DNA of 64,000 bases from Blasia pusilla (Eukaryota > Marchantiophyta > Marchantiopsida > Blasiales): positions 7,254,001 to 7,318,000 of the forward strand of contig CM114275.1 of assembly GCA_050084515.1 (NCBI GenBank), written 5' to 3'. Below the pieces are notes generated by a model. The model had not been told where the DNA came from. It saw nothing but the letters and a program-made list of their open reading frames with translations, and searched no databases. Both the position numbers and the translations under genes were made by a program. Below are positions 48,414-58,975 of the stretch, in pieces. How positions within the stretch are numbered: position 1 is the first letter of the stretch; the number at the start of each line of letters is the position of its first letter.

Positions 48414-48962
48414 TTGTTGGTAGAGATGCGAGAACGAGAAGAGAGCGCGAGGCGAAGTCTTGCAAAGGCTCAAATGAGGTACGTTAAGCATGCTAACAAG
48501 AGTCGGCGCCAAGTACGATTCCAAGTTGGAGAACAAGTGTGGTTGAGTGTAAAGAACCTCACTCTTCCGAAAGAGTTGTCTGCGAAGCTGTCTGCCAAGT
48601 ATGCTGGACCGTATGTGATTGTGGCAAACCCGTTTGAGGATGTGTATACGTTGAGGCTGCCGGACGAGTTCAAGATTCACCCGACCTTTCATGTGTCATT
48701 GTTGAAGAAATATCTTCAAGATAATGGACGTTTCGAGCGGAGACAGGTGGTGAGACCACACCCGGTCATCGTAAATGAAGAGCCGGAGTTTGAGGTGGAG
48801 ACCATCTTACGTTCGAGGCGTTGGGCCAACAAGTATGAATATTTGGTAAAATGGAAGGGCTACCATGTGAAGGAGGCGACTTGGATCGCGAAGGCGGATT
48901 TGGAACACGCGCAAGAGTTGTTGCGTGACTTCAAGCGAACACAAGCGAAGCACATACGTTAG
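48414..48962 (+). pseudogene. chromovirus integrase C-terminus with chromodomain
   Basis: Contains the GPY/F-like module (AKYAGPYVIVANPFEDVYTLRLP, given here in shortened form as KYAGPYVIVANPF) and HPTFHVSLLKKY, then a chromodomain: EVETILRSRRW, YEYLVKWKGY, EATWIAKADL (about 48796-48915). Chromodomains of this group guide integration to heterochromatin. The frame is open to a TAG at 48960. Confidence 0.85.
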
Positions 48963-49653
48963 TACGAGGAGAAGCTAGAGACATGACTTGTAACCAGTGG
49001 AATCTTGGGCTGAAGGCCGTTGTAACTAGAATATGCTAGTGTTGCAATAAAGGAGTGTATGGATTTGGAGATTCGATACCATTGTTGATTGCAATTTGTA
49101 TGTGGTAGTGTATGGCTATGAGTCGTTCATCATAGACTTAGAATGTACGACAAGAGGACAGACAAGGAGTATTTGAGGTGAGAGCTCGTATGTGGATAAG
49201 CACCTAGAACAGGACCTTGTGTTGGATTACACTCGGGCTCGCCCTAGCGTCGGCGGGGCAGATGAAGTCTGTCTTGGGGCTTGGGGTGATCTTACTTGTG
49301 GCCACATAAGTAAACTTAGTGACGCGCCTAAGTCGAATACGAGAGCGACCCAATAGTAGTACGATTTGTGGACCAGGTAAACAGTGTGATGTTTACAATG
49401 AATGAGTCGAAAGAGTCTAAGGTTGCACACTTAGTTAGCTTATTTGATAGGTTAGTTCCTTGGAACTAGTCCAGGCTTATCGAAGAGGAGAGGCTAATAA
49501 TTCTAAGTGGGGCAAAGCGACAACTAGAGACTAAGAGGAATTGCGGGTTAGCCACTAGAACGCAATTCAATGTCAAGGGGTAGGCTGCCCAAGAGACTTG
49601 ACATAATAAAAGTTTGCGTTGATGAGGGCATCAACCTCTAAAAGAGGGGTGAG

Positions 49654-50642
49654 TGTCGCGACCCTCATGACCAAACAAGTGCCAAGCGGAACATCGGAAC
49701 ATTAGTGGGCTCACGCTAAGATGGTTTGCGCGTTGGAGTTGTGTCAAAGAGGAGACAAGAGACGAAACGCGAGCGAGGAGTCGCGTTTCAGGTGTTATGG
49801 TCGCGACTGAGAAACCTGGACCAAACGCGGAATGAGACTTGAAAGAAGTCGAGTCTAGGAAGTGGGTTGCCAAAGGAAAGATCCGGATGTGGAACGCCAC
49901 TAGCGTTTGAGAGTTTCCGACTGTATTTATGGCCATAACTTTTAGCGCCAAAATGCATTTGGAGCAAATAAGAGTGCGTTGGAAAGCTTATAGAGAGCCG
50001 GTCCAAACGCATCAAAGATCGCTGCAAACGCATAAGCAGCGGCCGAGATACAACCCAAAAACGACCGTAAGTGGAGTCGGGTTGAGGGCCACAATGAAGG
50101 GCTGACCCTCTTTTCCCAAAGGGGAGGGGTTATTGGAGAACCCCAGAAGTACTAGTCTCCGAGAGTGCTTGGAACCCAAACCTCACTTTGGGCGCCGCGG
50201 GGCGGCTCAAGGGCATGGAACGGAACGCGAGTTTGGGGGTTGGGTTGGAAAACCTGCACCAAGTCCAGTGAGGCGATTTTAGACATCCCTCTTGGATTCC
50301 ACCCTGCGACTCAATTACTTGGGTCTCGGTTCGGAACTCACCCGAGAACCGTTGAACACTTGGGATCGCTAGGCGCGCAAGTGCCGTTTCAGATCCTTGG
50401 ACTAACTAGGAAGTCTGTTCCAAGTCTTGAAGGACTTGCCATGTGTTGGAAGCTAGGAACTAAGGAAGGTTGAGCTTGATAAGACGCCAAGTTGAGGACT
50501 TGGTGGGTTGGAACGCCGGTTGGCCAAACCCGACTAACGAGAGTGCGTGTTTGGGTGCAGATCGGAGATGAGTTCGTGACCTACTGAACGCACGCTTCCG
50601 CAACATTAAAGATTGACGTTCAAGGAGAGTAGGGGCGCGACA
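49654..50642 (+). repeat. 3' LTR of chromovirus element E (989 bp)
   Basis: Starts TGTCGCG and ends CGCGACA, a perfect 7-base terminal inverted repeat with TG...CA ends, directly after a purine tract. The base after the end starts element D sequence. No second LTR is present, so age by LTR divergence cannot be judged. Confidence 0.9.
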
Positions 50643-51002
50643 ACTATGGCATTGAGGTTATCGGATGCCGGATTCATGGCATCGACATCATATGGAGCAG
50701 CCTAGTTGGATGTGCCGGGTTGCCCTAATGGAGGCACCCACAATTGTGACGCCTGAAGTAGCTTTAAAGTTGGATCCACAGCAAGGGAAGCCAAGAAAGA
50801 GAATAGGCTCCTCATTCTTTCACGTTGTCCGAGGCGATGAGGACCCCATCGATGGAACCTAATCAGAGTTCTCGAAGAGTTGGTGATGTTATTGGTGTGT
50901 AGGCATGGAGGGCGAAGGGAGAAACGAGTGTGATGACTCCTATTGCTGATGCTTAGGAGGAGCATGTGTCGAGTATGATGTTGGGGGGGGGGGGGAGGCA
51001 CG

Positions 51003-52034
51003 ATGGTGTACCGTGCTCCGCTATTTTCTGCTTCCGATGTTATGACATTGGGAGGTACGCCCGATGAGGTGTTGCGGCTGGCCGCTTTGCTATGTGAGCA
51101 TGGAGTTGGAGTTCCTGCATCACGTTTAGAGGTGATTGCAGAGGAGGTGATGGACGTGCCCTTGGAGCGGATGCTCGGACCGTCCACGTCAGACTCATGG
51201 CAGGGTGCGGCTGCTAGGATGGCGGAGATGCCCGCTAGACCCGCGATAGAGCATGCCATGGCTTCTCCTAGTGTTGTGTTGCTGGATAACTAGGCAGAGG
51301 TCTTCCAGTTGGTGAGTCCCGGAGGTAGAGCTTTTAGTCCGCAGCGGGTCTTGTTGGATTCAAGAGCGCAACCCTTGATGTTGGGGAAAGCGTCATTCAT
51401 AGGATTGGGCTTGACGAGAGCCAATGTGGAGCATTGTCCATTCCAGATACAGACATCCTTGGGTGGAGCGGGTACCACACAGTATATCACCCGACATGAG
51501 GTCGTGCTGAGGATTTTCCAGGAACATCCTACAGATGAGTCCGTGGTGCGTGCCAAGGCGATAATGATTGATGTAGAGTCCTACAATATTTTGGTTGGTA
51601 GAGCAGTGTTATACCCGATGGGGTTTTTGCTGGATTATTGGGAGGAATCGACCAGGATGGTAGTCAGGTGATGGGCGCCTTAGCTCATTACCCGTTCGAT
51701 TCACAGGTGTAGTGATCGAGCAACGGCCAGGAGAGATGGCGACCTTAGCAACATTTAGGAGCGCCATCACTTGGCCTAGTGATTTGACTGAGGGACATGT
51801 CCATACAGAGGATACGCCCGTTCCTGACATTTCTATGGATAAGAGTGTCATGGTTGCCGCATCAGTCCGTGGAGGAGAGGTGCCGCTTTGGGGCTCAAAT
51901 AAGGAGCTTCGACGCTTAGGCACTAAGCATGTGCAGACCGCATGGAGCGAGACGTTTGCACCTGAGCGTGACGGGTCAGAGAAACTCGAAGTAGTCGAAA
52001 GTGCTATGATGACGCCCTTGGACACCACACCCAT
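51003..52034 (+). pseudogene. protease and linker domain of element D
   Basis: Protease motif reads VLLDSRAQPLMLGKA (about 51347-51391), so the active-site Gly is changed to Arg. ESYNILVGRAVLYPMGF follows. The linker (AITWPSDLTEGHVHTED; MVAASVRGGEVPLWG) is in a second frame at 51712-52034. Stops include TAG at about 51291 where C has CAA. Confidence 0.7.
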
Positions 52035-53035
52035 TGTGTGGCGCATCCTAGAGGAGGGTATCCGGGTGTTGGATCTCTTTGGAGGGATGAGCACTAGATT
52101 AGATGATGTTTTGCAGGCAGAAGTACACATGCAATAGTATTTGTATGTGGAGATTGATGATGTTACGAGGAGTGCTTCACTTCATCATGTGGCATAATTA
52201 TGCTTCCGCTTTCCTGACTTGTTGTCTGCGTCCGCCATCTAGGGTTACCAAATTTCCCTACCGAGGAATATTTCATTGCTGGGGGCGCAAGACTTGGAGC
52301 GGGTAGGGACCATAGACTTGGTCATTGTTGGTTGGCAGTGTTAGGGCCAATCGAGTGTTGGACGAGGTAGCAGGTTAGTTTACACCCGGTCAAGGTTATT
52401 TTGGGAGATGATGCGGATCTTGCGACATTTACAAGAACATCAACCTCGTTCTCCACCATACATTCTGGAGAATGTGCCAATTTTGGGTGATTCGAGGTTG
52501 TGCGTGGTGACGAGTGCATATCAGGTGTGCGCATGGATCAGCCAGAAAATGTTGTTAGATGCGGCGAGTGTAGGTTCTAGAGCACACCGCCTGCGTCTTT
52601 GGTAGACCAACTTGATACCACACGAGGTGTTACAGAGGGCATATGCGAGAGTGGAGTGTCCCTTCGATTTGTTGGTGGATTCTATTTTGGATCCGAATCG
52701 TCGATCATAAGGAGTACAACACGATGATCAACCGCCGTTGACTGTGGTCAACAAGATTGGCATGCCAAGGGTAGCCTTTCCCACCTTGGTGAGTTTTCCG
52801 CTTCCTATGCATTCAAGGAGGCCGGACCTGACTTGATTTGGGATGACCAGGTACAACAGTTGGTGGAGCCCAACGCCGATGAGCTAGAGCAAGCGATGGG
52901 ATTCCCCATAGGAGTGACGGAAGTACCGTCACTATAAGAGGCATCACGAAGTCAGGTCTTGGGTGAGGCAATGGATCTGAATTTCTTGACATGGATTTTT
53001 AGCTTAGGAGTCGTTGAGCAACGTTGTTTGCGGAT
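52035..53035 (+). pseudogene. DNMT3-like cytosine methyltransferase of element D, all motifs
   Basis: Longest methyltransferase copy. Motif I: EEGIRVLDLFGG (about 52050-52086). Motif IV: DLVIVGWQC (about 52318-52343), catalytic Cys kept but Pro changed to Gln. Motif VI: PYILENVPILGD (about 52459-52494). Motif VIII-like: GSRAHRLRLW (about 52571-52602). Near the end, ELEQAMGFPIGVTEVPSL and then SQVLGEAMDLNFLTWIF (about 52888-53003), which corresponds to the motif IX/X end of DNMT3 (GFP, RQRLLGRSW-type). The linear I-to-X order fits DNMT3/DNMT1 rather than DRM, and the motif texts favour DNMT3. Several in-frame stops, mostly TAG. Confidence 0.8.
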
Positions 53036-53346
53036 GCGACAAATCACAACTATTACGTTTGTGAGCCCCATGCCTATCAAGACGGTTGAGGCACTGGCTG
53101 GGGGCGAGACCCTTAGGAGATCGACACACCAGGGGTGATCGGGAGAGACACCCTTGGACTTCTTGGGATGTTTTGTAGGTACGCCAGGAGATGGTAGCCA
53201 CAACATCGAGCGTGGTGCCCAATAGTGCACATGCAGATCCCATTTTGCAGTTGGCTGCAAGAGAGCAGTCGAGTTCTATTTTTCAAGAGGGGGTTGTACC
53301 ATAGCAACCACCTACACCCGCCCTGGAGAGTCCTACCATAGTCGCG

Positions 53347-54800
53347 ATGAAGACTTGGGAGCCAGATATGGGCCCTAAGTTGAGAAGAGGAGAGCGGCTC
53401 CATATACATCAGTTCTTGAGGAGTTATAGGAGCTGTTTTGCATTTAGCATGCATGATTTGGGTACGCTCAAAGGTCCAGGGATCCTCATTGAGTTGTCGA
53501 GCGACACGCAAATCTTCCGACGACCCTATAGGTACAGTGACATGGAGAGGGCTTTGATTCAAAGTAGGAGCCATGACTTGGTTGGAGCAAGACTAGTGGA
53601 GATGTCGCATGGAGAGTATGCATCTGCCACTATCATGCTCACCAAGAAGGATATGCATGGAAATTGGACGGATGGGCGGATGTGTGGAGATTACCAACCT
53701 ATCAATTGGTAGACGAAGTCTGATAGTTATGCCATGCCCACCCTTGAGGAGATATTTGATGCTATTGGGCATGCAAAGGTCTTCAATTCGTTAGATCTTC
53801 AAGCCGGATACCATCAGCTGCCTATCAGTTTGGAAGACAGGTAGAGGACGGCATTTTGGGGCATCGATCCTCAACGGAAGGATTGTTTGTATCATTGGCG
53901 GTTCTTACCATTTGGGTTAAAGAATGCCCTAACTGTGTTTCAGAGGGTCATGGATAGGAGCTTGGCAGGTCTAGATTTTGCTAGGTGTTTCTAGGAGGTT
54001 ATATTGATGACATCGTAGTCTTTAGCGCCACGGTTGAGGAGCATGAGCGACATCTAGAGGAGGTGTTTCGACGATTGCTGTTACATGGGCTGAAGCTACA
54101 TCCAGGTAAGTGCAAGTTCTTCTATGCCCAGATTGAGTACTTGGGTCATACGATATACCCAGGTGGCCTTGGTGTATAACAGACGAAGGTAGAGTCTATT
54201 TCACGCATTCCACGCCTTATAATAGTGAGTCGTGTTCGTGCATTCATGGGATTGGCAAACTTTTATCGATGGTACGTCAAGGGTTTCATTTTGATTGCAA
54301 AGCCACTGACCTTGCTAACCAAGGTGGATTATTAGTGGCACTGGGAGGATGAGCAAGAGAGCCTTTCAATTGCTCAAGGAGAGATTGACGTCTGCGCCCA
54401 TATTGAGGAGACAAATCAGGGGGCGTCCATTCCAGTTGCACACAGATTGGAGCATGTTGGGACTTGGAGTGGTGCTCATCCAACATGATGATGAGGGTAG
54501 AGAGTTTGTTGTGGCTTTCGCTAGTCGCTCGAACATCGTTGTAGAGGCAAAGTAAAGCTCGTATGAGGATGAGTGCTTGGCTGCGGTGTGGGTTGTCGCA
54601 CATTTAAGGTGTTATCTATTTGGCAACCCCTTTACCATCATTATTGATCATCAACCACTTAAGTGGTTGATGGAGTCCAACAAGCTTACAAGGAAGCTTA
54701 CGAGGTAGGCTCTTTTGTTGCGGGAGTATGAGTTCCAGGTGGTGCATAAACCTGGGACGCTTAACTAGGATGCAAATGGTTTGAGCCGTAACCCATGCCC
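53347..54800 (+). pseudogene. reverse transcriptase and RNase H of element D
   Basis: RT: HIHQFLRSYRSCFAFSM, MCGDYQPINW, then TAG where B has CAG, NSLDLQAGYHQLPI, FLPFGLKNALTVFQ. About 11 extra bases (near 53982-53995) shift the frame just before the catalytic box, which reads GYIDDIVVFS in the next frame. RNase H: QLHTDWSMLGLGVVLIQHDD and IDHQPLKWLME. Otherwise colinear with element B. Confidence 0.85.
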
Positions 54801-54849
54801 GAGTCAGCGAGATGCGATTGGAGCTCGTAGGCATGGTGAGAGTGATGAG

Positions 54850-56270
54850 GAGTTGGTGCCACGATGGCACGCGTCAGCCTATTTAGGCTTGTTGGCTATA
54901 AAGAGCGAGATTGTTGAGAGTTTGATGGTGAGATATGATGGAGAGTCCTTAGATCCAGAGGCCGGTGAGGAGATGATAGGTGGCCGAGATATTCACAATG
55001 ATGGAGTGGTCTTGGAGTACATGCGTACTAGCAAGCGTTGCAAGCATAGTGGATGCTAGAGAGTAGGATCGGATCCTACAGCGAGCCAGACGGTTTCGGT
55101 GGGAGGGGACACATGTGTTGCGAGTTTGGGAGGATGATAGAGTATGTGTATAGTGCCTCATCCTTCACAGAGAGCACGTTTGGTGTATCATGCCCACAAG
55201 GAGTTGGGTTATTTTGGAGTGAAATGAACGTACAACTTGCTCCAGATACAATATTGGTGGCGAGGCATGTAGATTGACGTTCAACAGTTTGTTGCCAAAT
55301 GTATGGTGTGTGATCAAATCCGAGCATCGTTCAATGCTGCGACTCCACAGTTGCATCCACTTCCGATCATGGGTTTAGGTTATAGATGGATTTTGGATTT
55401 TGCATGACCTTTGCCTTTGACGGAGCGTCATAGTCGTTATGTGTTGGTGGTGGTCGAGTACTTCTTGAAGTGGATCGAGTTGGTTGCATTGCCTGACAAA
55501 GCGAGTGAGGGAGTAGCGTATGCCTTCCCAGATCGAGTGTTGAGTCATTATGGTGCACCAGCTGAGGTGTCGACAGACCAGGGTACAGAGTTTCACAGAG
55601 AGTTTTAGGCCTTGTGTAATCAGGCGCTGATCGACCACCGCACCACTCCGCAAGATCATCCTAAGGTGAATGGACTAGCGGAGAGGGTTGTGCAGACGAT
55701 GAAGAGAGGATTACGCAAGTATGGCTTTCAAAGAGGTCACCTAGGAGATTGGGACCTCCAGTTGCGGTGGTTGGCGATGGGATACAGATTCAGCAGGCAG
55801 ACATCCTTAGCGTCTTTCTCACCGTACTTGCTACTTTATGGCTGAGAGCTAGATTTACCTACGGCCATTCGTCGAGATGTTGGTGAGGTGTTGAACCTTG
55901 ATGACCCTAATGTATGGATGCGAGCATGTTCTCAGAGGGCTGAATTGTTTCGGAGAGTGATGCCTATGGCGTTTGAGAACTTGGCGATTGCGCAACATCC
56001 GGATACATTGAGGTATGCGACTATTCGGGAAGGTGATTATCAACCTACTATCCGGAGGTTTCATCAGGGAGACTATTTCTACTTGCAGCAGACGGCACCC
56101 ACGACGTTGGATGTGACTACAGGGCGCACCATCTTGAGAGTGCGTGTGATTTTGCCATCAGGTGTTCTCTTATTGGAGGGACGCGATGGTACGGTTTGGA
56201 AGGACCATGTGCGTAAGTTGTGTCGTGTCACCTTCCGAACATTGATGGTATACTTGATCCGAGCTTAGTA
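54850..56270 (+). pseudogene. integrase of element D
   Basis: Contains the HHCC remnant, RYVLVVVEYFLKWIELVALP, STDQGTEFHREF, then TAG where B and A have a Gln codon or its equivalent, and DHPKVNGLAERVVQTMKRGL (third acidic residue kept). The C-terminal region SLASFSPYLLLYG and AFENLAIAQHPDTLRYATI runs to VWKDHVRK, where one extra base shifts the frame just before the PHD finger. Confidence 0.85.
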
Positions 56271-56420
56271 GTAGTTCTTGTAGGCTTGCGATGTATATTG
56301 TGTGGTTCTGCCACTATGCTAGTGTGTGATGGATGTTCGAGAGGATGGCATATGGCATGTTTGACGCCACCTCTCACTAGGATTCTTCAGGGACGATGGA
56401 TGTGTCCCAGATGCTCATAG
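56271..56420 (+). pseudogene. PHD finger of element D
   Basis: C4HC3 pattern CILC, CDGC, WHMACL and WMCPRC, ending in a stop. Slightly shorter between the first two ligand pairs than in A or B (CGSATMLVCDGC). All zinc ligands present. Confidence 0.85.
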
Positions 56421-56601
56421 CGTAGGTAGTTCTATATTCCAACTTGTGTCTGTGACATGGATGATAAGAAGGCGACTAACGATGGGGCCACATGAGCACC
56501 CAACCTTCTTGATCTTAGTGTCCGAGAGATGTATATCATGGTAGGTAGGGATAAATGGCTATATGGAGTTAGAGGGACCTAACTACCAGCTAGAGGCGTG
56601 A

Positions 56602-57390
56602 TTGGAGATATTTTGGTATTTCTTGTCTTGTTGTTTGGATGCCATGAGTTAGCATGGGATCATGCATGTTTGTGTGTGTGTTCGGTGACAACGATGTATG
56701 TTGTGTAGCGATGTGTATGCGCACGACAACTGTCACGTCTTTTAGGATATATCGGTGAGATCTAGTAGAGCGCCTTTGCGAGTAGTGGAGGACAAGCTCA
56801 AGAGGTCGAGGATGACCTGTTGAGGCCTCGGAAAACCTGAGAGAGCAAGTTTCCCCTTCGTTTCGGCTCCTTTGAAGCCATATTTAGAAACTTACTATTT
56901 TAGGTAAGTACCATTTTGAGTATATGATCGATTTTCTATTTTGGGAAGTGGCCCTTGACCTCCTACATCAGGTCAAAAGCCAAGGAGGTGACTTGGGATC
57001 ATAGATTACCATGGAGAGAGTTTGGGAGAGGAGAGGGGTATACCTCAAGGAGAGAGAGCTTGAGAGCTCATTCTCTCTCTTTGTTGAACCTCTTGACACG
57101 AGGCGGCGGAGCTATGGACCCTTGCCTTGTGAGTGTAACCAAAGCCTTTCATCAGGAGAGTGGGTTTGGTTTGACATTGAGAGAGATATGTGAGAGCTAT
57201 GGTGTTGTGAGAGAGATTTGACCTTATTTTAATTGGAGATATTTTGGTACTTCTTGTCTCGTTGTTTGGATGCCATGAGTTAGCATGGGATCGTGTGTGT
57301 TTGTGTGTAGGCAAACAAACACGCTACACAACATACATCATACACAACATACATCGCCGTTCGGTGACAACGATGTGTATGCGCACGACA
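56602..57390 (+). repeat. 3' terminal blocks B1-A2-B2 of element D
   Basis: B1 56602-56728 (TTGGAGATATTTTGG to GCACGACA), two bases AC, A2 56731-57231 (TGTCACGTCTTTTAGGATA onwards), B2 57232-57390 (TTGGAGATATTTTGG to GCACGACA; a short internal duplication near 57308-57358). Same order and same A2/B2 joint as in element B. Confidence 0.75.
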
Positions 57391-58196
57391 GATACCTTCA
57401 TGAGTATATCTCCCTTTTTATGTTTTGTATTTTGGTTATTTCCTTATGACTTAGACTAAGTCTAACACTGGTTTTTGGCTTGTGATGTGACAATATGTTT
57501 GTTATGGCATTCAATTGGAGGTGACATAGTTGGATGATGTTTGCCACGATATGAAGACACATAAACATGTATTTGTTGATTGGGAGATACTTGCAACATT
57601 GATATGTATGTTAGCAAATCATATACTTTTAAGAGCCTTAGTACCTACTTTTGGTCATTCATTTTTAGGGAACTAGAAATTTGTTGTATGCATGTAGCAA
57701 CATGACATGCCATACTTGCAAGAGGAAGGAGTGCAAGGTTTTTTGCCAACCCAACGACATCCATGTGAATGTTATACCAAAACTCTAGGAGCTTGCAAAG
57801 GTGGGCGGACGTCCATGAGGAGGATAACTTCAGTATGGATTTGAAGAGCGACTCCATACTTAAGAGAAGGAGGACATCAACGGTAATATGGACCTCAACG
57901 TCGATACAGAGATTCATGTGGGGCACGCATGGTTGAACGCCCTAAAAAGTAGTTATAAGGACTTTGGGGATAGTGGACCAAGCTCTTCGTCCGGTGCGAT
58001 GTGCACCCATAGACGACATTCTTATAGTCCCTCTCAAGTCATGGAAGACACTATGTTTATCCTACTAATATAGGGGTAGAGCTGATGGATCCATCTGTAC
58101 TTACCATCAATGAATGAGATGATCATGGGCGCACTACATGCACGCCATCAACATAACACAAGTTGCTAGTTGTACAAACTCAATCTTTTGTACATC

Positions 58197-58227
<31 letters not shown>

Positions 58228-58532
58228 ATGTGATATGTGGATTTCTTCGATCTTGTTTTATTGAATGTTGTTTGGTGTATTGTCAAATCATTTTCCGGAT
58301 GTTAATTTTAAAATTTCCAATTAGAACATGTTTTTGCAAGTATTTTTTGAGTTAAGTACGCCTTCATACTTGTAGTTTATGGCTATTCTATGAAAACTAA
58401 AACTTGCTTAGTAACTTGCAATAAACTTGCAAAAATGTGAATATCGTACTAATAAAGTATTTGTACAAACTCACAAATTTGCAAGTAGCTAGCAAGTTAG
58501 TCGTATGTGTTGCTTTGTGAGTGATCTATAAG
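57391..58532. other. AT-rich spacer, nothing coding recognised
   Basis: Only short frames. It includes an AT dinucleotide tract at 58202-58227. Confidence 0.55.
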
Positions 58533-58975
58533 TGTACAAGGTCACCAAGCATATACTCCCAATATATGCTCGGTGTACCTAGAGAGATTGAGCATATGTT
58601 CCCATAGGTCGAGGATGACCTATGTGCAGATTTCCCCCTATTTAGGATCCATTTGGGTATATTTGGAGGAACTTACTATTTATAGTAACTCACATATTTT
58701 AGGAACGATGGAATTTCCCTTATAGAAGATGCCTCTTGACTTGCTATAGAGGATGAGGGCTAGAGACATGACCAATGTGCCCAAGTCACAAGGGAGAGGG
58801 CTTGGGAGAGGGTATATTTTAAAGAGAGAGTTTGGGAACTCATTTGCTCTCTATTGAATCTCCTTCCATGAGGCGGTAGAGCTAGCCTTCTCTTGCCTAG
58901 TTTTCAAGTTTTTGAACTTGTTGGATGGTGAAATTGATATATGATGTGAAGTAATTGATGTGTATGCATACGACA
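58533..58975 (+). repeat. diverged solo A-B terminal unit
   Basis: Starts TGTACAAGG and ends GCATACGACA. Internally it follows block A of elements B-D (GTCGAGGATGACCT, TTTCCCC, GGAACTTACTATTT, GAGAGGGCTTGGGAGAGG, ATGAGGCGGTAGAGCT) and joins a very short B end (TTGATGTGTATGCA). It looks like an old solo copy of a related element's A-B unit. No target duplication seen. Confidence 0.45.

Larger units (their letters stand above)
46590..50642 (+). mobile_element. element E: 5'-truncated Ty3/gypsy chromovirus with 3' LTR
   Basis: Starts abruptly within RT and proceeds through RNase H, integrase and a chromodomain to a purine-rich tract (AAAAGAGGGGTGAG, 49640-49653) and a full 3' LTR. The LTR abuts gag of element D, so E was inserted into D. 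The 5' LTR, gag, protease and early RT are missing, probably removed by a deletion that also took the 5' part of D. Confidence 0.85.
50643..57390 (+). mobile_element. element D: methyltransferase/PHD retroelement, 5'-truncated
   Basis: Starts within the gag region (GGCATTGAGGTTATCGGATG matches element B near 29935 on the other strand) and keeps every later domain: protease, linker, the most complete methyltransferase, RT, RNase H, integrase, PHD finger, and 3' blocks B1, A2 and B2. It is riddled with stops and small indels. A G-run of 13 (50983-50995) replaces GGGGGCGG of the sister copies. Confidence 0.85.

Noticed and set aside
58202-58227. AT dinucleotide tract as a regulatory element
   Set aside because: A simple repeat with no gene close by.
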